64,000 nt of DNA from Advenella kashmirensis W13003 (GTDB lineage: Bacteria > Pseudomonadota > Gammaproteobacteria > Burkholderiales > Burkholderiaceae_B). Every line of letters starts with the position of its first letter. Position 1 is the first letter of the stretch. Both the position numbers and the translations under genes were made by a program. The stretch is taken from NCBI RefSeq assembly GCF_000506985.1, contig NZ_KI650980.1, positions 372,001 through 436,000 on the forward strand, given 5' to 3'. The notes below the pieces were generated by a model. It did no database searches and was not told the origin of the DNA. It worked only from the letters and a program-made list of their open reading frames with translations. Of the stretch, positions 47,742-57,596 are shown piece by piece.

Positions 47742-48902
47742 ATGAAGATCCATGAGTATCAAGGCAAAGAGCTGCTGAAAAAATTCGGCGTGACGGTGCC
47801 TCGCGGCATTCCCGCATTTTCCGTAGACGAGGCGGTCGCAGCCGCCGAGAAACTCGGTGGCCCCGTCTGGGTTGTCAAGGCGCAGATTCACGCAGGTGGC
47901 CGTGGCAAGGGCGGTGGTGTGAAACTGGCTAAATCCATTGATGAAGTCCGTCAACTGTCTTCCGAAATTCTGGGTATGCAACTGGTCACGCACCAGACCG
48001 GCGCCGAAGGCCAGAAGGTCAATCGCCTGCTGATTGAAGAGGGCGCGGACATCAAGAAAGAATACTACGTGGGTATCGTGACGGATCGCAACAGCCAGCG
48101 TGTCTGCGTCATGGCCTCCAGCGAAGGCGGCATGGACGTCGAGGAAGTGGCAGAAAAAACACCGGAAAAAATCCTCAAGGTGTTTGTCGATCCGGCCAAA
48201 GGTTTTACAGATGACGAAGCGCGCGAACTGGCTCGCGGCATCGGCGTTCCCGATGCGTCCGTGGACAAAGCAGCCGTCGAATTCCAGAAACTGTATCAGG
48301 CGTACTGGGATACCGATGCTTCACTGGCCGAAATCAATCCGCTGATTCTGACCGGTTCAGGCGACATCATCGCACTGGACGCCAAATTCAACTTTGACTC
48401 CAATGCATTGTTCCGTCATCCCGAAATCGTGGAATACCGCGATCTGGATGAAGAAGATCCTGCAGAAGTGGAAGCCAGCAAATTCGATCTGGCCTACATT
48501 CAGCTCGACGGCAATATCGGCTGCCTGGTCAACGGCGCAGGCCTGGCCATGGCTACCATGGACACGATCAAACTGTTCGGCGGCGAGCCTGCCAACTTCC
48601 TGGACGTCGGCGGTGGCGCGACAGCAGAAAAAGTGACCGAAGCGTTCAAGATCATGCTCAAAAACAAGGAAGTCAAAGCGATCCTTGTGAACATTTTTGG
48701 CGGCATTATGCGCTGCGACGTGATTGCCGAAGGCGTCATTGCCGCCTGCAAGGCCGTTAACCTGTCGGTCCCTCTGGTTGTGCGCATGAAGGGCACCAAC
48801 GAAGAGATGGGCAAAAAAATGCTCGCAGAGTCCGGACTGCCAATCATCAGCGCCGATACCATGGCCGAAGCCGCGACCAAAGTCGTTGCCGCCGTTAAGT
48901 AA
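47742..48902 (+). CDS. sucC: Succinyl-CoA synthetase beta subunit (ADP-forming)
   Basis: 386 residues; with SucD it interconverts succinyl-CoA and succinate with ATP formation in the TCA cycle. [17 protein letters not shown] opens the ATP-grasp fold. [17 protein letters not shown] near 46, [18 protein letters not shown] near 200 and [15 protein letters not shown] near 288 are conserved. The ATG at 47742 is preceded by AATAGGTAAT, a weak ribosome site. sucD begins 14 bases after the stop. Confidence 0.97.
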   Translation: MKIHEYQGKELLKKFGVTVPRGIPAFSVDEAVAAAEKLGGPVWVVKAQIHAGGRGKGGGVKLAKSIDEVRQLSSEILGMQLVTHQTGAEGQKVNRLLIEEGADIKKEYYVGIVTDRNSQRVCVMASSEGGMDVEEVAEKTPEKILKVFVDPAKGFTDDEARELARGIGVPDASVDKAAVEFQKLYQAYWDTDASLAEINPLILTGSGDIIALDAKFNFDSNALFRHPEIVEYRDLDEEDPAEVEASKFDLAYIQLDGNIGCLVNGAGLAMATMDTIKLFGGEPANFLDVGGGATAEKVTEAFKIMLKNKEVKAILVNIFGGIMRCDVIAEGVIAACKAVNLSVPLVVRMKGTNEEMGKKMLAESGLPIISADTMAEAATKVVAAVK

Positions 48903-48916
48903 GCAAGGAATTTTTC

Positions 48917-49798
48917 ATGTCAATTCTGATCAATAAAGACTCCAAAGTCATCACCCAGGGTATTACCGGTAAGACCGGCCAGTTTCACACACGCATGTGT
49001 CGTGATTACGCCAACGGCAAAAATGCGTTTGTCGCGGGTGTGAATCCGAAACGCGCCGGCGAAGATTTCGAAGGCGTACCGATCTACGCGTCTGTCAAAG
49101 ACGCCAAGGCGCAGACCGGTGCCAACGTATCTGTTATTTATGTACCGCCCGCAGGCGCGGCCGACGCGATCTGGGAAGCCGTTGACGCTGACCTGGATCT
49201 GGTCATCTGCATTACCGAAGGTATTCCTGTTCGCGACATGCTGGCCGTGCGCAATCGTATGCGCGAAGAGAACAAAAAAACCCTGTTGCTGGGCCCTAAC
49301 TGCCCGGGTCTGATTACACCAGACGAACTGAAAATCGGCATTATGCCGGCTCATATCTGCAAAAAGGGTCGCATTGGTGTGGTCAGCCGCTCAGGCACCC
49401 TGACCTATGAAGCGGTTGCTCAGCTGACAGAGCTTGGCCTGGGTCAGTCCAGCGCCGTCGGTATCGGTGGTGACCCGATCAACGGTCTGAAGCACATCGA
49501 CATCCTCAAGATGTTCAATGACGATCCTGAAACCGACGCGGTTGTCATGATCGGCGAAATCGGCGGTCCGGACGAAGTCAATGCTGCCGAGTGGGCCAAA
49601 GACAATATGAAAAAACCAGTCGTCGGCTTTATCGCCGGTGTGACGGCACCTCCAGGAAAACGCATGGGTCACGCCGGTGCACTGATTTCCGGCGGCGCCG
49701 ATACAGCCGATGCCAAATTGGAAATCATGGAAGCTTGCGGTATCCGCACGACACGCAATCCATCCGAAATGGGTAAATTGCTCAAGTCTGTTCTGTAA
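48917..49798 (+). CDS. sucD: Succinyl-CoA synthetase alpha subunit
   Basis: 293 residues. The CoA-binding Rossmann fold starts with TQGITGKTGQFHT near 13. YVPPAGAADAIWEA near 73 and GPNCPGLITPDE near 124 follow. The phosphorylated active-site histidine is in RMGHAGALISGG near 247. CoA sulphur contacts and the acidic C-terminus are intact. Transcribed with sucC from a shared promoter; a strong terminator follows. Confidence 0.97.
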   Translation: MSILINKDSKVITQGITGKTGQFHTRMCRDYANGKNAFVAGVNPKRAGEDFEGVPIYASVKDAKAQTGANVSVIYVPPAGAADAIWEAVDADLDLVICITEGIPVRDMLAVRNRMREENKKTLLLGPNCPGLITPDELKIGIMPAHICKKGRIGVVSRSGTLTYEAVAQLTELGLGQSSAVGIGGDPINGLKHIDILKMFNDDPETDAVVMIGEIGGPDEVNAAEWAKDNMKKPVVGFIAGVTAPPGKRMGHAGALISGGADTADAKLEIMEACGIRTTRNPSEMGKLLKSVL

Positions 49799-49838
49799 GT
49801 CTTCACACTTATGATCGTCGCTGACGATCAATAGTGCT

Positions 49839-49889
49839 ATGCCCCTGAAGGTCACAACACAGTTGTGATTTCCAGGGGCATTTTCTTTT
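49839..49889 (+). terminator. Terminator after sucCD
   Basis: An outer stem ATGCCCCTG (49839-49847) / CAGGGGCAT (49873-49881) encloses an inner stem TCACAAC / GTTGTGA (49852-49868). TTTTCTTTT follows. Confidence 0.88.
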
Positions 49890-50030
49890 GGCAAGCGACC
49901 TTCAGTCAGGGGGCTGTAAGCAAATATTCATAGAATGGTAAGCGCAATAAAAACGTGCCGGTCCGGCAATCGGGCGGGCGATAACACAGACATCATTTTC
50001 TAATTTAAAAGTTTTTTTGGAAGGTTCACT

Positions 50031-50729
50031 ATGGATGTAGGTTCTTCGGCGTTCTGGCTCGCCCTGCTGGAAATTATCTGGGTCAATATTCTGCTATCGG
50101 GTGATAATGCAGTTGTGATAGCACTGGCAGCCCGAACACTGCCGGAAAATCAACAGAAAAAAGCAATTGTGATCGGTTCCGGCGCCGCGATCGTTATGCG
50201 GATTATTCTGACACTCGTTGCTGCTAAATTGCTGATGCTTCCTTACCTGAAAATTATCGGTGCGATTCTGCTGGTCTACATCGGTGTGTCGCTGGTCAAT
50301 TCCGATGATGAAGGTGAAGGACAAGAGAAGCAGCACGCCTCGCTGATGAGCGCGATTCGCACCATTCTGGTTGCCGATCTGGTCATGAGCCTGGACAACG
50401 TCGTTGCCGTTGCGGCAGCTGCGCATGGCGATACCACGCTACTGGTTATCGGTCTTGCCCTGAGCATTCCGCTTGTGATTTTCGGAAGTACGCTGCTATT
50501 GAGTGTAATTGAAAAATTCCCCGTGATCGTATGGCTTGGCGCCGCACTGCTGGGCTATATCGCAGGTGAAATGTTCGTAGGAGACCCGGTGATCGAGCCG
50601 CGCTCCGAGGCCTGGGCGTCCCTGGCGAATATGACGCACCACCAGTTTGGGATTACCATGGGAATTATTGGTGCGCTCCTTGTTGTAGTGCTGGGTAAAT
50701 TTTTCGTCAGTCGGGGTAAAACTGACTAA
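50031..50729 (+). CDS. TerC family membrane protein (YjbE type), copy 1
   Basis: 232 residues, seven or so membrane helices. WVNILLSGDNAVVIALAARTLP near 15 and VADLVMSLDNVVAVAAAAHGD near 112 each carry the TerC membrane aspartate in a GDNAVV or LDNVVA motif. Members of this group are implicated in manganese export and in metal loading of secreted enzymes. It has AAGG before the ATG. A paralogue with the same motifs follows at 50891, each with its own terminator. Confidence 0.88.
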   Translation: MDVGSSAFWLALLEIIWVNILLSGDNAVVIALAARTLPENQQKKAIVIGSGAAIVMRIILTLVAAKLLMLPYLKIIGAILLVYIGVSLVNSDDEGEGQEKQHASLMSAIRTILVADLVMSLDNVVAVAAAAHGDTTLLVIGLALSIPLVIFGSTLLLSVIEKFPVIVWLGAALLGYIAGEMFVGDPVIEPRSEAWASLANMTHHQFGITMGIIGALLVVVLGKFFVSRGKTD

Positions 50730-50774
50730 TGACTGAATACTCTGTTTTATAATTGCTCGCAGTCTGGAGCAGTC

Positions 50775-50802
50775 AAGGGGCGCTTGAAGTGTCCCTTTTT
50801 TT
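50775..50802 (+). terminator. Terminator between the two terC genes
   Basis: AAGGGGCG (50775-50782) pairs with TGTCCCTT (50790-50797) with wobbles, followed by a T7 run. Confidence 0.75.
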
Positions 50803-50890
50803 ATGCCGTGGCTCGCTCCACGGGCTGAACGGCAAGGCGCCGGCTGCCCACAAACCCATGACCCAACATTAACCAAGGCGATCAATCATT

Positions 50891-51613
50891 ATGCTTGAGT
50901 TTTTTCAGACCCTGAGCTGGACTGCAATTTTCCAGATTATTCTTATCGACATACTTCTGGGCGGCGATAATGCTGTCATCATCGCACTGGCTTGCCGCAA
51001 TCTGGAAAAAGCGCAACGCATGAAAGGGATTTTGTGGGGCACATTCGGTGCTATTTTGATGCGGGTAATTTTGATCGCATTTGCGCTCAAGCTCCTGGAA
51101 ATTCCATATCTTAAAATCGTCGGCGGAGCGCTACTGGTCTGGATCGGTATCAAGTTGCTGATCCCCGAAGAAGATGAGCACGGCAATGTGGCCGGAGGCA
51201 CTTCTGTCTGGACAGCCGTCAAAACGATTTTGATCGCCGACTTTGTCATGAGTCTTGATAACGTGATTGCGATTGCGGCGGCAGCACAGAAAACCACGCC
51301 CGGACACGAAGTCGCCTACGTGGCATTCGGTCTGATCGTCAGTGTGCCGATTATCATCTGGGGCAGCACCCTTGTCCTGAAGCTGATCGACAAGTATCCG
51401 CTGGTCATTACGCTGGGCGCCGGTCTGTTGGGCTGGCTCGCCGGTGGCATGCTGATTTCGGATGTATTTACCGAGAGAACATTCTTCAACGGCGAAGCTG
51501 CTCCGCAAACTGTTAAGATTGCGGTAGAAGTCATCGGCGTGATTGTCGTTGTCGGGCTTGGAAAATGGCTGGCTGCCCGTAAAGGCAAAACAGCGGTATC
51601 CGACGCGCACTAA
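50891..51613 (+). CDS. TerC family membrane protein (YjbE type), copy 2
   Basis: 240 residues. It has the same motif pair as copy 1: LIDILLGGDNAVIIALACRNL near 16 and IADFVMSLDNVIAIAAAAQ near 116. Its C-terminal loop differs, containing FTERTFFNGEAAPQTVK near 198. Both copies are intact, so this is an old tandem duplication with divergence, not a fresh one. It is separated from copy 1 by a terminator, which would allow separate regulation. Metal specificity is unknown. Confidence 0.88.
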   Translation: MLEFFQTLSWTAIFQIILIDILLGGDNAVIIALACRNLEKAQRMKGILWGTFGAILMRVILIAFALKLLEIPYLKIVGGALLVWIGIKLLIPEEDEHGNVAGGTSVWTAVKTILIADFVMSLDNVIAIAAAAQKTTPGHEVAYVAFGLIVSVPIIIWGSTLVLKLIDKYPLVITLGAGLLGWLAGGMLISDVFTERTFFNGEAAPQTVKIAVEVIGVIVVVGLGKWLAARKGKTAVSDAH

Positions 51614-51665
51614 TCCGAGCTCATTGAATCATCCGGTTCAATCGGGCCGGTTCCTATCGGCAAGG

Positions 51666-51707
51666 CAACCCCGCCAGGCTTTCGGCCCCCGGCGGGGTTG
51701 TTGTTTT
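51666..51707 (+). terminator. Terminator after the second terC
   Basis: CAACCCCGCC (51666-51675) pairs perfectly with GGCGGGGTTG (51691-51700), followed by TTGTTTTTG. Confidence 0.9.
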
Positions 51708-51754
51708 TGTGTTCGCAGACAGTTGGTCTGCTACTCGTAAGAAGGTCTGACATC

Positions 51755-51850
51755 ATGGAAGAAAAACCCAAGCGCAGCATATTACAGGGTCTGTTTATCC
51801 TGGCAGTCATTGGTATTGTTGTGACCGTTGCGATTCATTATTTGCGTTAA
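51755..51850 (+). CDS. Very small predicted membrane protein upstream of hemC
   Basis: A 31-residue ORF beginning [12 protein letters not shown], with one hydrophobic helix (about 10-27, [15 protein letters not shown]) and ending HYLR. GAAGG precedes the ATG by 8 bases. The positive-inside layout fits a single-pass small protein, and the reading frame lies after a terminator and nine bases before the alternative hemC TTG. I do not recognise a family. It could be a real small protein or a leader ORF. Confidence 0.55.
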   Translation: MEEKPKRSILQGLFILAVIGIVVTVAIHYLR

Positions 51851-51873
51851 CCCATACTTTGCAGGAGCAGTAC

Positions 51874-52830
51874 GTGACGGAACCTAAAAAACTGACCATT
51901 GCCACGCGGGCCAGTCGCCTTGCACTCTGGCAGGCATATCACGTTCGGGATCTTTTGATCGAGCGTTTTCCAGGGTTGCAGGTGAACTTGCTGGAAATGA
52001 CGACCAAGGGTGACCAGATTCTGGATCGCACCCTGTCAAAAATCGGAGGCAAAGGCTTGTTCATCAAGGAACTGGAAACGGCGCTGGTCGATGGCCGGGC
52101 CGATCTGGCCGTCCATTCCCTCAAAGATGTGCCCGTTGACCTGCAATCGCCCTTTACCCTGGCCGCCATTCTTGAGCGGGCCGATCCGACCGATGCGTTT
52201 GTGTCGCCCAATTATCACCAATTGAGTGAACTGCCTGCCGGTGCCGTCGTCGGGACCTCCAGCCTGCGCCGTGAGTCGCAGATTCGTGCTGCCTATCCGG
52301 AGCTGGTTGTCAAACCGCTGCGAGGCAATCTGGATACACGCCTGTCCAAGCTGGATAAGGGCGATTATGATGCGATTGTGCTGGCGTCAGCCGGACTTGA
52401 GCGTCTTGGCCTGGCTGATCGCATTGCGTCGCGGCTGGATGTGTCCGAAAGTCTGCCGGCAGCCGGGCAGGGCGCACTGGGTATTGAGACCCTCGAGTCC
52501 CGCAGCGAATTGATCGAGATGCTGGCTGGTCTGGCCAATCCGGCTACAACCGCCTGTGTGACGGCCGAAAGGGCGGTGTCCCGGGCGTTGGGTGGCTCAT
52601 GCCAGGTGCCTATCGCCGCTTATGCAACCCTGACCGACAATGCCATTACATTGAATGCCCTGGTGGCAACCCCGGACGGGCAACGTGTCTTGCGCAGCCC
52701 CCGTACGGCGGGCGCCGAAGGCGCCGAGCAACTGGGCAATGACGTAGCACAGGCGCTCAAAGAGCAGGGGGCAGATGAGATTCTGGCGGCCCTGCAAGAG
52801 CCGACGCAGCCCGACGATAAGAAGGCGTAG
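51874..52830 (+). CDS. hemC: Porphobilinogen deaminase (hydroxymethylbilane synthase)
   Basis: Joins four porphobilinogens into hydroxymethylbilane for haem. 318 residues from GTG 51874, chosen because AGGAG sits six bases upstream; TTG 51859 is also in frame. [13 protein letters not shown] near 9, [28 protein letters not shown] near 62-90 and [11 protein letters not shown] near 130 are the active-site patches. The dipyrromethane cofactor cysteine lies in [13 protein letters not shown] near 243. hemD follows after nine bases. Confidence 0.96.
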   Translation: MTEPKKLTIATRASRLALWQAYHVRDLLIERFPGLQVNLLEMTTKGDQILDRTLSKIGGKGLFIKELETALVDGRADLAVHSLKDVPVDLQSPFTLAAILERADPTDAFVSPNYHQLSELPAGAVVGTSSLRRESQIRAAYPELVVKPLRGNLDTRLSKLDKGDYDAIVLASAGLERLGLADRIASRLDVSESLPAAGQGALGIETLESRSELIEMLAGLANPATTACVTAERAVSRALGGSCQVPIAAYATLTDNAITLNALVATPDGQRVLRSPRTAGAEGAEQLGNDVAQALKEQGADEILAALQEPTQPDDKKA

Positions 52831-52839
52831 GCCAGGGCC

Positions 52840-53655
52840 GTGTCTTTATCCCAAGCCACGGTCGTCCTGACCCGACCTGAAGGAAAAAACGAGTCGTTGC
52901 AACGACAGTTTGAGGACGCAGGCCTGGCGGTGGTAGTCCTGCCTGCGCTCACGCTCAGCCGCAAGCCGGTGAGTGAGCCGGTTCCCATGCTTGCAGCATA
53001 TGATCTGATCTTTTTCGTCAGTGGCTATGCCGCGGACTGTTTTTTTGATTTGCTGGATGAGCAGGGTGTGAGGTGGCCTGCTCAATTGCAGGCGGGTTGC
53101 GTCGGGCCGGGCACGGCAAGGACGCTGCAGGCCCGGGGTGTGCCGGAGCATGATATCCTTTCACCCGCTGCCGGTCAGGCGCGCGATGCCGGCGGCTTTG
53201 TGACGACGTTGAAAGACAGCGGCGTGTTTGCCACGCTGCAGTCAGTGCTGATTGTGTGTGGCACCACCGGCAATAACTGGTTTGCCGGGCAATTGCAGGC
53301 GGCTTCAGTCGCGGTTACGCGATTGCCGTTATACACGCGGCAGGCCCGGCTCTGGTGCGAGCAGGAGCAGCGGCAAATGGCTTTTCTGCTCAGAGAAGGC
53401 ACCGGTCCGCTTTATGTGGTGCTGACCAGCCCGCAAGGCGTCCAGTCCTTCATACGAAATGTAGCAGATACAGGCTGGTTCCCGGCGCAGGCCACCCGAT
53501 CCATCACTTTTGTGGTCACGCACCCAGGGCAGCAGGACAGCCTGATCCAAGGGTGGCAGCAGGCGTTTTCAGGTTGCGACCCGGCAACATTGCGTATTGT
53601 GCAGGCCTCGCCCGAGGATGCTGCAATTTTCCATGCGGTTACAAAGTCCGATTAA
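52840..53655 (+). CDS. hemD: Uroporphyrinogen-III synthase
   Basis: 271 residues from GTG 52840. HemD is poorly conserved; the two-domain fold is suggested by VVLTRPEGKNESLQRQFEDAGL near 8-29, FFVSGYAADCFFDLL near 58 (one substrate pocket), GPGTARTLQARGVPEHDIL near 88 and VVLTSPQGVQSFIRN near 190. It closes and inverts ring D of hydroxymethylbilane. Its place between hemC and hemX supports the call more than any single motif. Confidence 0.88.
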   Translation: MSLSQATVVLTRPEGKNESLQRQFEDAGLAVVVLPALTLSRKPVSEPVPMLAAYDLIFFVSGYAADCFFDLLDEQGVRWPAQLQAGCVGPGTARTLQARGVPEHDILSPAAGQARDAGGFVTTLKDSGVFATLQSVLIVCGTTGNNWFAGQLQAASVAVTRLPLYTRQARLWCEQEQRQMAFLLREGTGPLYVVLTSPQGVQSFIRNVADTGWFPAQATRSITFVVTHPGQQDSLIQGWQQAFSGCDPATLRIVQASPEDAAIFHAVTKSD

Positions 53656-53747
53656 AAGCCTGCTGTAATCCACTACAATGCACATATCTTTCATGAACGA
53701 TCACCCTGCGGTGTATTGGTTTTCTGGATAGCAAGGAATTAAAAAAC

Positions 53748-55592
53748 ATGGAAAAAAAACGGGACGACGCGTCAAAGACGGACAGTGAAAAAAAGCCGGA
53801 TGCGACTGCACATCAGGAACGCGCTACGCGCACAGCCACAGATGAGGTAACTGATGTCAAGCTCGCTAACGAAACATCGACCGGGCCGGCCGGCAGCAGC
53901 GATACACCGCGTGATAGCAAGGCAGGCCAACATGCCGGCGCAACGCCTGTTCCGCCCCTGACCGACAAAGACAATCCCGAAGCGACCAAAAGCACCCGTG
54001 GCCCCATTATTGGTGCGATTGTGGTGGTGGCCGCCATTGCAGCGGGCGGTTATTATTACGCCCAGAACAATCAACTGGTTTCTGCTGACAATAGCAGCCA
54101 GTCCAGTAGCGAACCGGCGTCCCCGACATCCGATGTGTCCGGCGCAGACAATGCGCCCGGAACAGACAGCGCATCCGGCGCAGACAGCAACGGGCAAGCG
54201 CCATCGGCATCCTCCCCTGATGCGAACACCTCTGGTGGCACCGAAAACGAGACATCGTCAGATTCATCATCCGGCGCGGCTGGCAGTGGCGATACTTCTA
54301 CGGATACGCAGCAGCCGGCTGATGCGACCGCAAGCACCGGTGCCGAGACAGGGGCAGAGACGGGTGTTGCAGGCAGCACCAGCGACATACCGGCGGGACC
54401 GGCAGCCGACCATAGCGATGGCACCGGCACAGATGCCGCAGGCGCCAAAGACAACAGTGATACGACACAAGATGCCGTCAGCCCGGCTGCAGACTCCGGT
54501 TCCACAGCACAAGAAAAGGCCGGGAACGATAGCGAGGCCCCGCATGATGAGGCTGCCGCTTCCGGGTCGGCCAGCCATACCGATTCGACTTCTTCTGTTC
54601 AGGCCGGCACGGCCTTAACGAATTCCGCGGCCCCGGCTGCTGCGGGTGGCACAGGCTCATTGCCGGCCGACATTCGCGATCAGCTGGATCGCCAGTCTGC
54701 ACAGATCATCGCCTTGCGTGACCAGCTGGAATCCTCGCAGAAGCAGCTTGCGCAATTGCAAAACACTCGCCTGCAGGCATCTCGTCATGAAGCCAGTGTA
54801 TTTGTGCTCAATGATGTCAGCCGTCTGGTGACGATGGCGCAAAACGAGCTGTCTATTTCCGGTAATCTGGACAATGCCGTCGCTTCGCTCGAGACAGCCC
54901 GAAAAGCCATTGACCAGGCAGATGCGCCTGTGCTGGCCGGACTGCAGGGCGCGCTTGCCGCCGATATTGTGGCGCTCAAGTCAGCTCCGGTGGTTGGTGT
55001 CGACGCACTGTTTTCCCAGGTATCGGCACTGTCCGAGCGCATTGATGCACTGCCGATGATTGCGCCTGACCAGGCCGGCGCGCGTCCCATGGCTGCGTCA
55101 TCCACGGTGACGAACAGTGACGGGCAGGCAACTCAGCGTGCAGACGGCGGTGCCGTCTCAACCGGTTCAGACGCCTGGTATGAGCGGGCGTGGAACGAGG
55201 TCAAAACCTGGCCAGCCTCTGCCTGGCACGGATTACGTTCCGACCTGGGCGGCATTGTTCGCGTGGAAAAACTCGCCGATCCCAATCAGGTGCTGCTGAC
55301 AGTCGATCAGGCTGCCCAGCTGCGCGCCAATCTGAAACAGAACCTGCATTTTGCGCAACAGGCGCTGCTCAACGGTCAGCAGGGCATCTGGACCGCCTCG
55401 CTGGAGACCGTGGTCAAAGGCTTGAAGCAAAGTTTCAATCAGGATTCGTCCGATACCCAGCAGGCGCTGGCGCAGATTCAGCAATTGCTCAAAACCGGGG
55501 TCCGGCCGCAAATGCCAGCGATCACACAAAGCTTGAAAGCAGTGGACGAAACGCGCAATCAGCTCAAATCCATGAATCCCGGACAGGAGTAG
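53748..55592 (+). CDS. hemX: HemX-like membrane protein with long low-complexity linker
   Basis: 614 residues, much longer than the roughly 390 of E. coli HemX. A cytoplasmic N-terminus (about 1-85) leads to one membrane helix (86-104, IIGAIVVVAAIAAGGYYY). About 195 residues of Ser/Ala/Asp/Gly/Thr-rich sequence follow (about 108-302). Then comes a coiled-coil (IRDQLDRQSAQIIALRDQLE region, 307-345) and the conserved HemX domain with WYERAWNEVKTWPASAWHGLRSDLGGIVRVEKL near 475. HemX proteins are linked to haem synthesis by operon position; catalysis is not established. hemY begins three bases after its stop. Confidence 0.87.
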   Translation: MEKKRDDASKTDSEKKPDATAHQERATRTATDEVTDVKLANETSTGPAGSSDTPRDSKAGQHAGATPVPPLTDKDNPEATKSTRGPIIGAIVVVAAIAAGGYYYAQNNQLVSADNSSQSSSEPASPTSDVSGADNAPGTDSASGADSNGQAPSASSPDANTSGGTENETSSDSSSGAAGSGDTSTDTQQPADATASTGAETGAETGVAGSTSDIPAGPAADHSDGTGTDAAGAKDNSDTTQDAVSPAADSGSTAQEKAGNDSEAPHDEAAASGSASHTDSTSSVQAGTALTNSAAPAAAGGTGSLPADIRDQLDRQSAQIIALRDQLESSQKQLAQLQNTRLQASRHEASVFVLNDVSRLVTMAQNELSISGNLDNAVASLETARKAIDQADAPVLAGLQGALAADIVALKSAPVVGVDALFSQVSALSERIDALPMIAPDQAGARPMAASSTVTNSDGQATQRADGGAVSTGSDAWYERAWNEVKTWPASAWHGLRSDLGGIVRVEKLADPNQVLLTVDQAAQLRANLKQNLHFAQQALLNGQQGIWTASLETVVKGLKQSFNQDSSDTQQALAQIQQLLKTGVRPQMPAITQSLKAVDETRNQLKSMNPGQE

Positions 55593-55595
55593 TGC

Positions 55596-57014
55596 ATGCG
55601 AACCAGTTTGAAATTACTCGTCCTGCTTGCCATTGCCGTTGCGGCCGCGCTGCTGCTGCGTGATTCCAGTGGTTATTTTATGGTGGTGACCGGCGACGAA
55701 CGTCGCACGGTTTCGCTTGCGGCGGGCCTGGTCTTTATCGTCATCGCATTTTTTGTGTTTTACCTGGTGTTCCGTCTTATCGGTTTTCTGATGGATGCAC
55801 CCACGCGAATTCGAACCTGGAACCAGCGCCGGCACACGCGCAAGGATTACGATTTGCTTGAGCGTGGCTGGGTTGAATTACTGGAGGGACGCAGCAGCCC
55901 CGCCGAGAAAGATTTGACCCGCCTGCTCAATCGCAGTCGAGATAGCGGTCGCCAGGCCCTTGCCAGCCTGGCCGCAGCCAAGGCGGCGCATAACCAGGCA
56001 CGCTATGCCGAACGGGATGCCTTATTGCTGACCGCACAATCCAAAGCCGAAGGCAATCCAAGAATGCAGGATGCAGCGGCCACCATACGGGCAGAAATGC
56101 TGCTGGAGCAGGGCGAGTCCAAACAGGCCCTGGCCTTGCTGGAGCCGTTGGCCAAAGCCGGCGGCGCAAACCAGGACCATATCCAGAAACTGCTCTTGCG
56201 AGGCTACAAGCAGATCGGCAACCAGGACAAGTTGCTGGATGTGGCGCGTACGCTGACCAAGAAAGGCGCCATTGACGACTTCGAAGGCCGGCGCCTGATC
56301 GAACACGCAGGAGCCGCCGTCATGAAGGCGACCACGCGCGACAGCTGGGCCAACACCTGGAAATCGTTCAGTTCGGCAGAAAAGACCATGCCGCTGATCG
56401 CATTGGCTGCGGCTGAAAAAGCCCAGGCTGCGGGCCATGCTGATACAGCAGGTCAGATTCTTGAAACATCGCTGCGCAATCAAATTGATGCCCGCCTGCT
56501 GAATGCCTACGTGCAATGTCCGCAGGAGCAGGTCAATGCCCGTCTGACTAAAGCCCAGCTATGGCTTGAGAAAGACGAGAACAATCCGGATCTGCTCAAT
56601 GCGCTCGGCTTTCTGTGTCTTGCTGCGCAACTGTGGGGCCAGGCCGAACGCTATCTGACGCGCAGCCTCAAATTGCGCGAAGACCCGCGCACCCATTCGC
56701 TGCTGGGTGCGCTGTATGACCGTCTGGGCAAACCCACGGAAGCGGTCAAGCACTGGCGCTTTGCCTCGGCATCCATTTCCATGTTGCCGGTGGTGGCCGG
56801 AGAAAAATATCTGCCTGCGGCCGATACCCGCATGGACCCGGATGGCCCTCCTGATCGCAAGCGCAACGATGCGCAGGCCGAAGCGGAGGCTGAGCAGGGC
56901 GATGCAGCGCCCGCAAAAGCCATTTACGCCAGGCGCCCCGAGACAGACGAAGAGTACTTTGACAGCGCGCCGATTCCCGGCATCCGTGCTGAAGAACTGA
57001 ATGAAAAACCGTAA
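55596..57014 (+). CDS. hemY: HemY, TPR membrane protein of the haem operon
   Basis: 472 residues. Two membrane helices (about 5-22 and 40-62) are the HemY N-domain. RTWNQRRHTRKDYDLLERGWVELLEG near 70 is the next conserved patch. A TPR array occupies about 90-400, with ALGFLCLAAQLWGQAERYLTRSLKL near 335 and SLLGALYDRLGKPTEAVKHW near 370. The C-terminus is acidic. HemY of this type is not the protoporphyrinogen oxidase of Gram-positives. It probably organises late haem enzymes at the membrane. Confidence 0.9.
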   Translation: MRTSLKLLVLLAIAVAAALLLRDSSGYFMVVTGDERRTVSLAAGLVFIVIAFFVFYLVFRLIGFLMDAPTRIRTWNQRRHTRKDYDLLERGWVELLEGRSSPAEKDLTRLLNRSRDSGRQALASLAAAKAAHNQARYAERDALLLTAQSKAEGNPRMQDAAATIRAEMLLEQGESKQALALLEPLAKAGGANQDHIQKLLLRGYKQIGNQDKLLDVARTLTKKGAIDDFEGRRLIEHAGAAVMKATTRDSWANTWKSFSSAEKTMPLIALAAAEKAQAAGHADTAGQILETSLRNQIDARLLNAYVQCPQEQVNARLTKAQLWLEKDENNPDLLNALGFLCLAAQLWGQAERYLTRSLKLREDPRTHSLLGALYDRLGKPTEAVKHWRFASASISMLPVVAGEKYLPAADTRMDPDGPPDRKRNDAQAEAEAEQGDAAPAKAIYARRPETDEEYFDSAPIPGIRAEELNEKP

Positions 57015-57038
57015 CCACAGTAACCCGAAGAGTTGATT

Positions 57039-57572
57039 ATGAGCTTGAAAAATATCCCTGCCGGTTCCAAGACACCGGAAGAATTCAATGTTGTCATCGA
57101 AATTCCGATGAATGCCGATCCGGTTAAATACGAGGTGGACAAAGAGACGGGTGCGATCTTTGTCGATCGTTTCATGATGACCGCCATGCACTACCCATGC
57201 AATTATGGCTATGTTCCTGATACGCTGTCCGACGATGGCGATCCGGTGGACGTCCTGGTGATCACGCCGTTCCCTGTTGTTGTGGGCTCGGTCATCAAGT
57301 GCCGCGCCCTTGGCGTTTTGCAAATGGATGACGAGGCCGGTGGCGACGCCAAACTGCTGGCGCGTCCGGTAGATAAACTGTACCCCCCGTACAGCAATAT
57401 CAATGCTCACACTGACCTGCCTGAGCAGGAATTGCAACGTATCCAGCACTTCTTTGAACACTACAAAGATCTGGAAAAGGGCAAATGGGTCAAGGTCAAA
57501 GGCTGGGAAGGCATTGACGCGGCACACGCGGAAATCACCTCCAGTATCGAGCGATTCCAGAAAGGTAAATAA
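57039..57572 (+). CDS. ppa: Inorganic pyrophosphatase
   Basis: 177 residues from ATG 57039; a TTG at 57033 is also in frame. Family I soluble enzyme. [17 protein letters not shown] near 30, [25 protein letters not shown] near 50-75 (with the metal-binding aspartates) and [10 protein letters not shown] near 115. [10 protein letters not shown] near 150 completes it. It pulls biosynthetic reactions forward by splitting PPi. It is 24 bases after hemY and may share its transcript; a terminator follows. Confidence 0.97.
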   Translation: MSLKNIPAGSKTPEEFNVVIEIPMNADPVKYEVDKETGAIFVDRFMMTAMHYPCNYGYVPDTLSDDGDPVDVLVITPFPVVVGSVIKCRALGVLQMDDEAGGDAKLLARPVDKLYPPYSNINAHTDLPEQELQRIQHFFEHYKDLEKGKWVKVKGWEGIDAAHAEITSSIERFQKGK

Positions 57573-57596
57573 TCCTTTCGATTCCAGCGATTAAAA

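Noticed and set aside
49890-50030. yybP-ykoY manganese riboswitch before the first terC gene
   Set aside because: CAGGGGGCTGTAAGC looks slightly similar to the conserved core, but the second half of the motif and the terminator stem are missing.
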